DNA of 64,000 nt from Streptomyces albiflavescens (GCF_014645835.1 NZ_BMMM01000013.1:126010-190009), one strand, 5' to 3'; shown: positions 34,064 through 42,597, counted from the stretch's first letter. Notes: generated by a model not told the origin, from the letters alone. A program made the numbers and translations.

Positions 34064-34972
34064 CTAGAGGCGCGGCGCCCCGGTCACCGACATCACCAGC
34101 GAGTACAGGGAGGTGGTGGCCGTGATGAACAGGCGGTTGTTCTTCGGGCCGCCGAAGGCGATGTTGGAGACGGGCTCGGGCACGCGCAGTCGGCCGATGA
34201 GGGTGCCGTCGGGGTCGTAGCAGTGGACGCCGTCGTCCAGGGCGGCGGCCCACAGGCGGCCCTCGTCGTCGAAGCGGATGTTGTCGAAGTGGACGTCGCC
34301 CCGGCCCTCGGCGAAGACCTTCCCGTCGGAGAGTGTGCCGTCCTCGCGGATGTCGAACATGTGGATCCGCGCGCTCCGCGAGTCGGAGACGTACAGCCGC
34401 ATCTCGTCGGCGGACAGGATGACGCCGTTGGGTCCCGCGAACCCGTCGGCGGCGAGGTGCACGTCCCCCGTAGCGGGGTCGATCCGGTACACGTTGCACG
34501 CGCCGATCTCGGAGTCGGCGCGATGGCCCTCGTAGTCGCTGGTGATGCCGAAGTCCGGGTCGGAGAACCAGATCGTGCCGTCGGAGCGTACGACGGAGTC
34601 GTTCGGGCTGTTGAGCCGCTTTCCGGCGTACTGGTCGGCGAGGACGGTCACGGTCCCGTCGGGCTCGGTGCGGGTGACGCGACGGTTGCCCTGCTCGCAG
34701 GTGACCAGGCGGCCCTGCCGGTCGAGGGTGTTGCCGTTGCTGTGGCCTGCTGGGGTACGGAAGACACCGACCGTGCCGGTGGCCTCGTCCCAGCGCAGGA
34801 TGCGGTCGTTCGGGATGTCGCTCCAGATCAACTGGCGCCAGGCGGGGAGATACAGCGGGCCCTCGGCCCAGCGGCAGCCGCCGTAGAGGACCTCCAGCCT
34901 GCTGTCGCCGTTCGCACAGCGTCCGGTGCGGAAGCGGTCGTCCAGGATCTCGTACAGGCCGTCGGCGGACAT
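34064..34972 (-). CDS. SMP-30/gluconolactonase-family sugar lactonase
   Basis: A 302-residue six-bladed beta-propeller. Landmarks include RWAEGPLYLPAWRQLIWSDI (conserved Glu metal ligand), GHSNGNTLDRQGRLVTCEQG, RLNSPNDSVVRSDGTIWFSD (Asn ligand), FAGPNGVILSADEMRLYVSD (Asn/Asp ligands) and FDNIRFDDEGRLWAAA. Family members hydrolyse sugar lactones with a divalent metal. ATG at 34972 has GAGAGGA upstream. It is divergent from an Lrp/AsnC regulator with only 76 bp between the start codons, so that regulator probably controls it. Confidence 0.9.
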   Translation of the reverse strand: MSADGLYEILDDRFRTGRCANGDSRLEVLYGGCRWAEGPLYLPAWRQLIWSDIPNDRILRWDEATGTVGVFRTPAGHSNGNTLDRQGRLVTCEQGNRRVTRTEPDGTVTVLADQYAGKRLNSPNDSVVRSDGTIWFSDPDFGITSDYEGHRADSEIGACNVYRIDPATGDVHLAADGFAGPNGVILSADEMRLYVSDSRSARIHMFDIREDGTLSDGKVFAEGRGDVHFDNIRFDDEGRLWAAALDDGVHCYDPDGTLIGRLRVPEPVSNIAFGGPKNNRLFITATTSLYSLVMSVTGAPRL

Positions 34973-35048
34973 GGTGTCCTCTCAGAAGGATTGACCAGAA
35001 TGCGATTCAACGTAGCACGCATATGCCCGAACCAAGTATGGTCATCGC

Positions 35049-35495
35049 GTGAAACCAGTAGATGACATCGACCGTCAGCTGATCGCGCTGCTCCAGCGGG
35101 ACGCCACCCAGTCGTACGCCGCACTGGGCAAGGCGGTCGGCCTGTCGGCGGGTGCCGCGCACGAGCGCGTGCGCAAGCTGCGCGAGCAGGGGATCATCCG
35201 GGCCACGACGGTCGACGTCGACCCCGCGGCGCTCGACCGCGGCGTCCTCGCCTTCGTGCTGGTCGACTCGACGGCCTGGATGGGCGACCGGGCCGATGAC
35301 TTCGCCGCCGTGCCGGAGATCCAGGAGGCGCACGTCATCGCGGGCAGCGCGGCCGTCCTGGTCAAGGTGCGCACCGCGACCACCGAGCGGCTCCAGGACG
35401 TGTTGCGCCGTCTGTACGCGATCGACGGGGTCAGCGGGACGCAGGCAACGGTGGTTCTGGAGACCTTCTTCGAAAGGCCGTTGGACGCCGGTTAA
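35049..35495 (+). CDS. Lrp/AsnC-family regulator
   Basis: A 148-residue regulator. The N-terminal helix-turn-helix (DDIDRQLIALLQRDATQSYA, then LGKAVGLSAGAAHERVRKLREQG) and the C-terminal RAM ligand-binding/oligomerisation domain (AFVLVDSTAWMGDRADDFA, then VPEIQEAHVIAGSAAVLVKV) are complete. Starts with GTG at 35049. Divergent from the SMP-30 gene; the AT-richer 76-bp spacer (34973-35048) would hold both promoters and its operator. Ligand unknown. Confidence 0.92.
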   Translation: MKPVDDIDRQLIALLQRDATQSYAALGKAVGLSAGAAHERVRKLREQGIIRATTVDVDPAALDRGVLAFVLVDSTAWMGDRADDFAAVPEIQEAHVIAGSAAVLVKVRTATTERLQDVLRRLYAIDGVSGTQATVVLETFFERPLDAG

Positions 35496-35520
35496 GTCTC
35501 GGTCAGGCCGTGTCTCTTGG

Positions 35521-36078
35521 ATGAGACCGACTCGGAGGGGCGGCCGCGCCGAGGCGTACGCCGACATCCTCAGCCGGTACGGGCTGGCGGAGCTGACGGC
35601 GAACGGCTACAGCAAACCCCGGTCACAGGACGAGCTGGGAATGGCCCTGGCGGGTCCCTTCGGCGCCAAGTTCGTGGAGGTACGCGTCGATGCCGAGCTG
35701 GGACTCGTACGCATCGCCCGGATCGTGTCCGTGATCGACGGCGGCCGCAACCTCAACGAGAAGACCGCCCGGAGCCAGATCGTCGGCGGGACCGTCGGCG
35801 GTATCGGCATGGCACTCTTCGAGGACACCATCACCGACGCCCGCAGCGGGCGGATCACCAACGGCACCTTCGGCGACTACCTCATCCCCGTCAATGCCGA
35901 CGTGCCTGACATGGATGTGGTGTTCGTGGGCGACCGCGGCCGAGGTAGCCCCATCGGCACCAAGGGGATCGGCGAGGTCGGCCTGGTCGGTATCGCCGCC
36001 GCCGTGACCAACGCCGTGCACCACGCCACGGGAAAGCGCATCCGCTCACTTCCCGTCACCCTCGACGCACTGTTGTGA
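35521..36078 (+). pseudogene. C-terminal relic of a xanthine-dehydrogenase-type molybdenum subunit
   Basis: About 180 codons match only the last quarter of a YagR/PaoC-like subunit: AYADILSRYGLAELTANG, GAKFVEVRVDAELGLVRIAR, the cofactor-binding RSQIVGGTVGGIGMALFED, and IGTKGIGEVGLVGIAAAVTN with the active-site Glu. Full-length members have 700-750 residues; an intact one is present at 59232-61463. An ATG at 35521 happens to lie in frame but has no ribosome site, and the first 500-plus residues and the partner subunits are absent. Confidence 0.88.
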
Positions 36079-36252
36079 CGTCCCCAGCGGTCGGGGCCGG
36101 GGTCATGTCTGTCCCGTCAGGGACACCGTTGGCGAATTCGGCAGTGGTTGTGCGACGAGGGGCGTTCGGTCCAGTTCCAGCCCCCGGCGCGAGGAGCCGG
36201 TCCGAACGGTGCGCGGCATGGTCGAGCGGCGACAAGTAGGTCACCGCAGAAG

Positions 36253-37665
36253 TCAGCGGCCCCTCAGCTTCTCCTGCAGCCAGTCGAAGACGACCTCGCA
36301 GTGCTGCTGCGGGGCCATCGGAGAGCAGTGCAGCTGCGCGCCGGTGGCCCTGGTGAGCTTCACGTAGTCCTTGGGAGCCGTCAGCTTGTCGAACATCTGA
36401 CGCGGCTGGCCGGGATAGAACTGCTCGTCGTCGTAGTCGAGGACCAGCGTGGGCATCTTGATGCGGCCCACGACGTTCGTGATGTCCAGCGACTGGATGA
36501 GTGTGGCGGGGGTGTAGAAGTCGGTGAACATCTTGCCCGCGCGGGCGTCGAGCATCGCCGGCACGGAGAAGGGCTCGAAGCGCTTCTTCAACGTCGCAGC
36601 CGCGGACGGAGGCAACTGGGGCACGACCTCCTTGTTCCAGATGTTGTTGGTCTTCGCCTTGTCCGGGGTGAGGATCTCCCGGATCTCAGGGGGAAAGCCC
36701 AGCCAGGGCATGAGCACTCCGGGCATCGCCACCAGAGCGGCGATCCTGTTCTCGAAGGCCGCGGCCCGGGGCGCCAGGTCTCCGGCCATGCTCAGCCCGG
36801 TCAGGGCGATCTTGCCCGTGTCCACGTCCGAGCGGGCGGCCAGCCAGTCGACGAGCGGCGTGACCACGGTCTCCCATCGCGGTGTGAAGACCACCTGGTT
36901 CACGAAGAGCAGCTGTCCCTGGCCGGGCCCGTCATAGACGAGTGCATTCCAGCCGCGCTCCAAAGCGGCCGAGACGCCGTAGGTCCACATGTCGACGTTC
37001 TGTCCGTCGCTGCCGTTGGTGAGGATCACGGTGGGGCGCCGCTCGGCGGAGTCGTCCGGTCGGAAGAACCACACCGGCAGCGGGGTCTTCCCGTACGGGA
37101 TGTCGGCCTTCACCGGTGCCGGGTCGGACAGCTCGCAGAACTTGTCCCAGGCGCCGCGTCCGGCCTTGTACAGCTGTTCTTCGCTGCCGGGGTCGTCGGT
37201 GCCGAGGACGAAGAACAGCGCCTGGCCGTAGTACTGGGCGGCCCGCAGCGCACGGAAGCGTGTGGTCTGCGTACCGGGCTTGCTGCCCTGGGGCGCCCCC
37301 ATCAGTTGATCGCCGAGTTTCCTGAAGGTCTCGGTGTACGTCTGCGCGGAGAGGCCGGCCTTGTTGATCGCGTTCACCGCGGTGAGCACCTCGCCCACCT
37401 CTGCGGCGCCGTAGCCGGACGCGCCGAGCGCGAGGAGCCCGTTGAAGTTGAAGGCCGAGTCCTTGAAGAGGGTCATCACCCCGGGCGTGGGACCGTCCGC
37501 CGGGGCGGAGGCCGAGGCCGTGCGGCCGGGGGTGGACGCCGATGCGGGCGACGCGTCCGACGGGGTGCACCCGGCGGCCAGCATGGCCCCGGCCCCGCCG
37601 ACGAACCCGGCTAGAGCGGTGCGGCGGGTGGGGCCGGATGCGCGATCACTCGATACGTATGTCAC
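36253..37665 (-). CDS. Tat-type lipoprotein alpha/beta hydrolase
   Basis: A 470-residue exported hydrolase. The N-terminus has twin arginine (TRRTALAGFVGGAGAMLAAG) and a lipobox ending in Cys (LAAGC), so it is probably a Tat-exported lipoprotein, followed by a Ser/Ala/Pro linker. The hydrolase core shows PTVILTNGSDGQNVDMW, ALVYDGPGQGQ, and the nucleophile GLSMAGDLAPR. An acidic residue (LVLDYDDEQF) and a His near the C-terminus (QLHCSP or QQHCEV) complete the triad. It resembles FrsA-like/prolyl-oligopeptidase-type esterases. GTG at 37665 is placed so that the Tat motif lies near residue 14. Substrate unknown. Confidence 0.8.
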   Translation of the reverse strand: MTYVSSDRASGPTRRTALAGFVGGAGAMLAAGCTPSDASPASASTPGRTASASAPADGPTPGVMTLFKDSAFNFNGLLALGASGYGAAEVGEVLTAVNAINKAGLSAQTYTETFRKLGDQLMGAPQGSKPGTQTTRFRALRAAQYYGQALFFVLGTDDPGSEEQLYKAGRGAWDKFCELSDPAPVKADIPYGKTPLPVWFFRPDDSAERRPTVILTNGSDGQNVDMWTYGVSAALERGWNALVYDGPGQGQLLFVNQVVFTPRWETVVTPLVDWLAARSDVDTGKIALTGLSMAGDLAPRAAAFENRIAALVAMPGVLMPWLGFPPEIREILTPDKAKTNNIWNKEVVPQLPPSAAATLKKRFEPFSVPAMLDARAGKMFTDFYTPATLIQSLDITNVVGRIKMPTLVLDYDDEQFYPGQPRQMFDKLTAPKDYVKLTRATGAQLHCSPMAPQQHCEVVFDWLQEKLRGR

Positions 37666-37826
37666 GCCAGCCGAACGTACGAGCCGCGCCTCCCGGCCCT
37701 TTTCCGCGACACCCGCCGTTCCCTCGAATGGCGCACCGCTCAGTCCTTGGGCGGGACTTCCCATGGTGATGGACCGGCTCGACCCCGAAGGGCCCTACGA
37801 GTGTGGCTTGGGCCCTGTACTACGTT

Positions 37827-37886
37827 GGAGCTGGAGCTGGAGCTGGAGCTGGAGCTGGAGCTGGAGCTGGAGCTGGAGCTGGAGCT
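37827..37886 (+). repeat. (GGAGCT)10 hexanucleotide tandem repeat in the leader of a methyltransferase gene
   Basis: Ten uninterrupted copies of GGAGCT fill 60 bp, ending 27 bp before the ATG of the methyltransferase. Every unit contains GGAG, a core ribosome-binding sequence. Because the unit is 6 bp all frames through it stay open on both strands (poly Leu-Glu, Gly-Ala or Ser), but there is no evidence that it is translated. Confidence 0.95.
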
Positions 37887-37913
37887 GGACTCCGAGCCGG
37901 GAAGGGGACCGTC

Positions 37914-38555
37914 ATGCGACAGGGCAGCGACGCGGACGAGCGGACCCGCCGGATTTGGGAGCGCGAGGCGCCACGCTACGACAGCTGGATGCGCCGCTTC
38001 GACCGGTACATGCTCCGCGACGGCCGTTCGTGGGTGTGTTCCCAGGCTCGCGGCCGCGTTCTGGAGGTCGCCGTCGGCACCGGCCTGAACCTCCCCTTCT
38101 ATCCCAACGGCACCGACGTGACCGGCGTGGACCTGTCCTCGGCCATGCTGGACCGCGCCCGCACCCGGGCGGACGAAGTGGGCCTGAAGGTTCCTCTCGT
38201 CGAGGCGCCGGCCACCCGACTGCCTTTCCCCGACGCCTCCTTCGACACCGTGGTGTGCGCCCTTGCCCTGTGCTGCATCCCCGACGACCGTACGGCCGTC
38301 GCCGAGATGCACCGCGTCCTCAAGCCCGGCGGCACGCTGCTCCTGATCGACCACGTCATCAGCCATCGCTTTGCCGTGCGACTGGTGCAGCGCCTGCTCG
38401 ATCCGCTGATGGTCGCGTTCGCCGACGACCATCAGCTGCGCCGTCCGCTGCACCTCGTGCGCGAGGCCGGCTTCACTGTCGTCCGCCGCGACCGCTACAG
38501 CCTCGGCATGATCGAACGCCTCGCCGCCGTCAAGGACACCGCAACAGTCCTGTGA
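37914..38555 (+). CDS. Class I SAM-dependent methyltransferase (UbiE/Methyltransf_11 type)
   Basis: A 213-residue methyltransferase. It has RIWEREAPRYDSWMRRFDRY at the N-terminus, the SAM-binding VLEVAVGTGLNLPFYP, VTGVDLSSAMLDRARTRA (acidic ribose contact), LPFPDASFDTVVCALALCCI and HRVLKPGGTLLLIDHV. The layout matches small UbiE-like or phospholipid methyltransferases; substrate unknown. ATG at 37914 with GAAGGGG ten bases upstream is chosen because homologous sequence begins shortly after; an upstream extension would read through the hexanucleotide repeat as poly Gly-Ala. Confidence 0.88.
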   Translation: MRQGSDADERTRRIWEREAPRYDSWMRRFDRYMLRDGRSWVCSQARGRVLEVAVGTGLNLPFYPNGTDVTGVDLSSAMLDRARTRADEVGLKVPLVEAPATRLPFPDASFDTVVCALALCCIPDDRTAVAEMHRVLKPGGTLLLIDHVISHRFAVRLVQRLLDPLMVAFADDHQLRRPLHLVREAGFTVVRRDRYSLGMIERLAAVKDTATVL

Positions 38556-38705
38556 ACCCGTCAGGACCGCCCGGCGGAACGGGCAAGCCGACAGCCGGCC
38601 CATGGGCAGGGAAGCACGCGCGGCGGGAGCACCACGCAGGATGACGGTCGCCGGGCGGCGGCGCACGGATCGGGCCTGAGCGTGCCGAATACTCCAATGG
38701 CGGCG

Positions 38706-38723
38706 GTGACCACGGCTGGTCAC
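38706..38723. terminator. Small hairpin downstream of the methyltransferase gene
   Basis: GTGACCA at 38706-38712 and TGGTCAC at 38717-38723 form a perfect 7-bp stem with a CGGC loop. It abuts the transposase remnant, so it might instead be part of a transposon end. Confidence 0.35.
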
Positions 38724-38770
38724 AGCCACTCGTTGAGGGCTGCGGCCGGCACGGTCGCCTCGTGACGGAC
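38723..38770 (-). pseudogene. Second transposase C-terminal remnant
   Basis: Sixteen codons read VRHEATVPAAALNEWL before a stop, matching the transposase tail at 3340-3408. The DNA also aligns well on the plus strand (CAGCCAyTCGTTGA-GGCTGCG at both sites). Nothing else of a transposase remains; 38771-38896 shows no gene. Confidence 0.45.
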
Positions 38771-38896
38771 GGGTTGTGACCGCGCCTGCGTGATGGCTAC
38801 GCCGTCCGACGGAACGCGGCTCCGTTCGGAGCGTGCGGTCATCGTCTCCAAAAGCCAGTTGAGATGCTGCCGTACGTTGGGCAAAGGTCTGTGGTC

Positions 38897-39448
38897 ATGG
38901 AGTTCTTCTGTTACCACCGTGATCGGGCCGGCTCCGTGGCGTTGCGCGACGAACTGCTGGAAGAGCACTGGTCCTACATGGACCAGTACGCGACGGAGAT
39001 GATCGCGCGTGGCCCGACCTTCGCCGACGACGGCGATACGCCTACCGGTAGCGTGCACATCCTCGATCTGCCCGATCCCGCCGATGCCCGCGCGTTCGCC
39101 TTCGACGAGCCCAACTACCAGGCCGGCGTGTACCGGGACGTGCTGCTGCGTCGGTGGCGCAACGTGCTGGGGCGCACCATGTGGGATTTCCCCGGCGGCC
39201 GGACCGATGGCAACCGGTACCTGGTGCTCGGTCTCGGCACGGGGCAGGCTGTCGACCTCGTCGTGCCGCCCAACCGGGACGAGTTGATCGCGTTCGGACC
39301 GCTGCTGTCGGACGACGCCACCACCTGGCTGGGTACGGCGGTGCTGGTCCGGGCCCCAGACCCGGACAAGGCACGTGCCGTTCTGACCCCGGACCGGTAT
39401 GCGGAGATAGAGGTCCACGACTGGCAGTTCGGCGGGCGGCCGTCATGA
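38897..39448 (+). CDS. YCII-related domain protein, tandem
   Basis: A 183-residue protein made of two ferredoxin-like YciI modules. The first has MEFFCYHRDRAGS, HWSYMDQYATEMIARGPTF (with the conserved His-Asp type active-site region) and GSVHILDLPDPADARAFAFD; the second has LVLGLGTGQAVD, LIAFGPLLSDD and AVLVRAPDPDKARAVL. Most YciI-like proteins lack an assigned reaction. ATG at 38897 (a GTG at 38891 is in frame); the ribosome site AAAGG is moderate. Confidence 0.8.
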   Translation: MEFFCYHRDRAGSVALRDELLEEHWSYMDQYATEMIARGPTFADDGDTPTGSVHILDLPDPADARAFAFDEPNYQAGVYRDVLLRRWRNVLGRTMWDFPGGRTDGNRYLVLGLGTGQAVDLVVPPNRDELIAFGPLLSDDATTWLGTAVLVRAPDPDKARAVLTPDRYAEIEVHDWQFGGRPS

Positions 39449-39559
39449 ACCGGGGACGTGCCGTGCCGACGGCGCGCGGCCGTTGATCGCGGTGGGAGAC
39501 GGCCCAGGCGCCGGCTTCCGCGCCCGCTGAGGCCTCTGGACTGACAGGACAACAGGTTG

Positions 39560-39635
39560 CCCCGCCGGTACTGGCTCGCGCCCCGCCGGTACTGGCTCGC
39601 GCCCCGCCGGTACCGGCTCGCGCCCCGCCAGTACT
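39560..39635 (+). repeat. 21-bp tandem repeat, about 3.6 copies
   Basis: CCCCGCCGGTACTGGCTCGC plus G occurs at 39560-39580 and 39581-39601, with a one-base variant at 39602-39622 and a partial, diverging fourth copy. The period is a multiple of three and would read as repeating PRRYWLA, but there is no ribosome site before it. Confidence 0.9.
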
Positions 39636-39670
39636 CGGCATTGACGAGTTCGCGTTCCGCAAGGGAGGGG

Positions 39671-39772
39671 ATGGGAGCCGTCCCCGCATTCGGCGAGGGC
39701 ACCGAGTCGATCCTCGCCGACCTGGGGTACGGCCGCATCGAGATCGACGGCCTGCGGGCCGACCATGTCATC
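39671..39772 (+). pseudogene. C-terminal stub of a CaiB/BaiF (class III) CoA-transferase
   Basis: Thirty-four codons read APAFGEGTES-like VPAFGEGTESILADLGYGR followed by IEIDGLRADHVI, the classic end of class III CoA-transferases (P-x-GEHT-x-x-IL-x-ELGY, then LRA-x-x-VI). The other 350 or so residues are gone, replaced on the left by the 21-bp repeat. It is followed by an acyl-CoA dehydrogenase, as in many degradation operons, so a CoA-transferase/dehydrogenase/ETF operon once stood here. Confidence 0.75.
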
Positions 39773-39820
39773 CGAAGCCACCCCGCCACCCCTGAGCCCC
39801 CCAGCAAGGAGCGCCAGAGC

Positions 39821-40987
39821 ATGAGCACCCTCGACGTCCTGTCCGAGGACGAGCAGTTCATCGTCAGTACGGTGCACGACTTCGTCGACAGGGACGTCAA
39901 GCCCGTCGTCCAGGAACTGGAGCACGCGAACACCTACCCCGAGGCCCTGATCGAGCACATGAAGCAGCTCGGCGTCTTCGGCCTCGCCATCCCCGAGGAG
40001 TACGGCGGCACCCCCGTCTCCGTTCCCTGCTATGTGCTGGTCACCGAGGAGCTGGCCCGCGGGTGGATGAGCCTGGCCGGGGCCATGGGCGGGCACAACG
40101 TGGTCGCCAAGTTGCTGCTGCACTTCGGTACCGAGGAGCAGAAGCGGCGCTATCTGCCGCGAATGGCCACCGGCGAGGTCCGCGCGACGATGGCACTGAC
40201 CGAACCGGGCGGCGGCTCCGACCTGCAGGCGATGCACACGGTCGCCCGCCAGGACGCGGACGGTTATGTGGTCAACGGGACGAAGACGTGGATCACCAAC
40301 TCCCGCCGTTCGCAACTGATCGCCCTGCTGTGCAAGACGGACACCGAGGCGAGCCCCGCGCACCAGGGCATCTCCATCCTCTTGGTCGAGCACGGCCCGG
40401 GGCTCACGGTCTCGCGTGACCTGCCCAAGCTCGGCTACAAGGGCGTGGAGAGCTGCGAGTTGTCCTTCGAGGACTACCGGGCGCCGGCGGACGCGGTGCT
40501 CGGCGGTGTCGAGGGCAAGGGGTTCGCACAGATGATGAGGGGCCTGGAGACCGGACGGCTCCAGGTCGCCGCCCGAGCCCTGGGCGTCGGCCGGGCCGCG
40601 TTCGAGGACGCCCTCGCCTACGCCCAGGAGCGCGAGTCGTTCGGCAAGCCGATCTGGCGGCACCAGTCCATCGGCAACTACCTCGCGGAGATGGCCACTT
40701 CACTCACCGCCGCCCGCCAGCTGACGCTCTACGCGGCCCGAGAGGCAGAGGCTGGGCGCCGGGTGGACATGGAGGCGGGTATGGCGAAGCTGTTCGCCTC
40801 GGAGACGGCCATGCAGATCGCCCTCAATGCCGTCCGTATTCATGGCGGTTACGGCTACTCCACCGAGTTCGACGTCGAACGCTACTTCCGGGACGCCCCG
40901 TTGATGATCGTAGGCGAGGGCACCAACGAGATTCAACGCAATGTGATCGCAAGCCAGCTTGTCAGGCGCGGAGGACTGGACGCGTGA
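39821..40987 (+). CDS. Acyl-CoA dehydrogenase
   Basis: A 388-residue FAD enzyme that oxidises acyl-CoA at the alpha-beta bond, passing electrons to ETF. Signatures are AMALTEPGGGSDLQAMHTVA (substrate/FAD site), the FAD-contacting WITNSRRSQL, LGYKGVESCELSFEDYRAP, and RIHGGYGYSTEFDVERYFRD followed by IVGEGTNEIQRNVIA. The Glu in VGEGTNEIQ is at the catalytic base position used by many members. ATG at 39821 with AAGGAG upstream. Its likely electron acceptor gene (etfB) begins in overlap but is ruined after 14 codons. Confidence 0.92.
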   Translation: MSTLDVLSEDEQFIVSTVHDFVDRDVKPVVQELEHANTYPEALIEHMKQLGVFGLAIPEEYGGTPVSVPCYVLVTEELARGWMSLAGAMGGHNVVAKLLLHFGTEEQKRRYLPRMATGEVRATMALTEPGGGSDLQAMHTVARQDADGYVVNGTKTWITNSRRSQLIALLCKTDTEASPAHQGISILLVEHGPGLTVSRDLPKLGYKGVESCELSFEDYRAPADAVLGGVEGKGFAQMMRGLETGRLQVAARALGVGRAAFEDALAYAQERESFGKPIWRHQSIGNYLAEMATSLTAARQLTLYAAREAEAGRRVDMEAGMAKLFASETAMQIALNAVRIHGGYGYSTEFDVERYFRDAPLMIVGEGTNEIQRNVIASQLVRRGGLDA

Positions 40988-41181
40988 ATATCGGTGTGTG
41001 TGTGAAGCACGTGCCCACGAAAGTGACGGTACGCCAGAAGCAGCCCTCCATCGCCTACCGGTCCCTCGCAGACCGCTCCGACATCGTGGAGCTCTCCCTC
41101 GTCTCCCGCGACGGTGCGTACGAACCGTTGGTGCGGGAGTTCCTGCGCATCGCGGCAGCCGGGCCGCAGCCGGCGCCATGA
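40984..41181 (+). pseudogene. Chimeric scrap: start of etfB joined to the end of a LysR regulator
   Basis: The frame starts with GTG overlapping the dehydrogenase stop (GTGA). Its first 14 residues, MNIGVCVKHVPTKV, match the start of electron transfer flavoprotein beta (MNIVVCVKQVPDT). From residue 15 the sequence turns into TVRQKQPSIAYRSLADRSDI and VELSLVSRDGAYEPLVREFL, which is the C-terminal end of a LysR-type effector domain. A deletion has fused the two in frame. The 65-residue product is unlikely to work. 41182-41352 contains no gene. Confidence 0.72.
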
Positions 41182-41352
41182 GGGTCAGCCGGCCGGGGTG
41201 AAGGCGAGACCCGGACGAGCGGGAGACGACGGCTTCCTACCTCTGGTCGCAAGAACCAACTGGCCGGTATACAAGCCACGTCGGGCTTGCGCGGTCGGAC
41301 CGGACCTGGCTCCGGCCCTGCAAGCCGCCACGGACTCAGGGGGAGGACCTCG

Positions 41353-42279
41353 ATGAAGCAGCCTACGCATCCGGGCACCACGGCGCCCAGGCGCCGACGA
41401 GCGACCTCCATCGGTGCGGCGGTCGGCAGTTGTGCGCTGGTCGTCGCCTCCGTCGTTTCCGCGGCACCCGCCGCGGCGGACGGCGCAGGCCTCGGCCGCG
41501 GTTCGCGTTACGTGTCCCTGGGCGACTCCTACACCTCGGGGCCGGGGATCCCGCAGCAGGTGGACGCGAACTGCGCCCGCTCCGACCACAATTACCCCTC
41601 GCTGGTCGCGGCGGAGCGAAGAGCGACCGCGTTCAAGGACGTGAGCTGCGGTGGAGCCACCACGGAGCACATGTGGAAGCCGCAGGGCACGAACGGCCCG
41701 CAGCTGGACGCCCTGGGGCGTGACACCGACCTGGTGACCGTTCAGATCGGCGGCAACGACATCGGTTTCAGCTCCATCATCGGCACGTGCGCCCAGCTCT
41801 ATGCCACGGATCCGACGGGAAACCCCTGCCAACGCCACTACAGCTCCTCCGGGGTCGACCAGTTGAGCCTCAACATCCTGGAAACGGCGCCGAAGGTCGC
41901 CAGTGTGCTCCGGGCCGTGCACGGCAGGGCACCGCACGCGCGCGTGCTCGTGGTCGGCTACCCGGATCTCCTGCCGGACGACGGCATTGGCTGCGCCCCC
42001 GCGGTGCCCTTCGCAGCCCAGGACTTTCCCTACCTGCGCGACACAGGCAAGCGCCTCAACCTGATGCTCCGCCTGGTGGCGCAGCTGAACCGGGCCGAGT
42101 ACGTCGACACGTACGGGCCCACCCGCGGTCACGACATGTGCAAGGCGCCCGAGGACCGCTGGATCGAGCCCCTGCGGCCAACCTCCCCGGCGGCTCCGGC
42201 ACACCCGAATGCCAAGGGCGAGGAAGCCATGGCGCGTGCTGTGCTGCAACGTCTGGGCGGCGGGCGCGGGCACAACTGA
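41353..42279 (+). CDS. Secreted SGNH/GDSL hydrolase
   Basis: A 308-residue secreted esterase/lipase. A basic N-terminus and hydrophobic segment (SIGAAVGSCALVVASVVSAAPAAA) form a signal peptide. SGNH blocks are SLGDSYTSG (nucleophile Ser), the Gly in DVSCGGATTEHM, QIGGNDIGF (Asn) and AHPNAKGEEAMA (His). Several Cys pairs (NCARSDH, CAQLYA and CQRHYS, CAPAV and MCKAP) probably form disulphides, as in Streptomyces lipase SCO7513-like enzymes. ATG at 41353 has GGGAGGA upstream. No partner genes. Confidence 0.92.
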   Translation: MKQPTHPGTTAPRRRRATSIGAAVGSCALVVASVVSAAPAAADGAGLGRGSRYVSLGDSYTSGPGIPQQVDANCARSDHNYPSLVAAERRATAFKDVSCGGATTEHMWKPQGTNGPQLDALGRDTDLVTVQIGGNDIGFSSIIGTCAQLYATDPTGNPCQRHYSSSGVDQLSLNILETAPKVASVLRAVHGRAPHARVLVVGYPDLLPDDGIGCAPAVPFAAQDFPYLRDTGKRLNLMLRLVAQLNRAEYVDTYGPTRGHDMCKAPEDRWIEPLRPTSPAAPAHPNAKGEEAMARAVLQRLGGGRGHN

Positions 42280-42345
42280 CAGACGCCGCCATGGTCCTCG
42301 TTCCGGATCGGCTGACGTACCGGAGGCGAGGGTCCGCCGGGGGCC

Positions 42346-42597
42346 ATGGCCGGGCTGACCAGTACTTCAACTGTGAAGAATAAAGAGTCGCAACGTGGAC
42401 GGCGGCCGGGTCAGCCGGAAACGCGTGCCGTCATCCTTGCCGTCGCTCGGCGGCACTTCCTCGAGGACGGCCATCACGCTGTGACGTTGCGTTCGATCCG
42501 GGGCAGTGGGCTTGCCCAGCGGGCCCAGCAGCCGGCTGCGAAGGTGGGTCCAAGGGGGGCGGTGCACGGCCTCGCCGGACACGTGATCGACATGTGA
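42346..42597 (+). pseudogene. TetR-family N-terminal stub
   Basis: From about 42397, RGRRPGQPETRAVILAVARR followed by HFLEDGHHAVTLRSI is the start of a TetR helix-turn-helix domain. After RSI the recognition helix (normally AAxAGVD--LVSYHFGSK) is absent and the frame becomes unrelated Arg/Pro-rich sequence to a stop at 42595-42597. The ligand domain is missing. It lies between the GDSL hydrolase and the acyl-CoA synthetase. Confidence 0.7.

Noticed and set aside
37803..37913. An N-terminal extension of the methyltransferase through the GGAGCT repeat (poly Gly-Ala)
   Set aside because: No ribosome site upstream, homology begins after the ATG at 37914, and GAAGGGG precedes that ATG.
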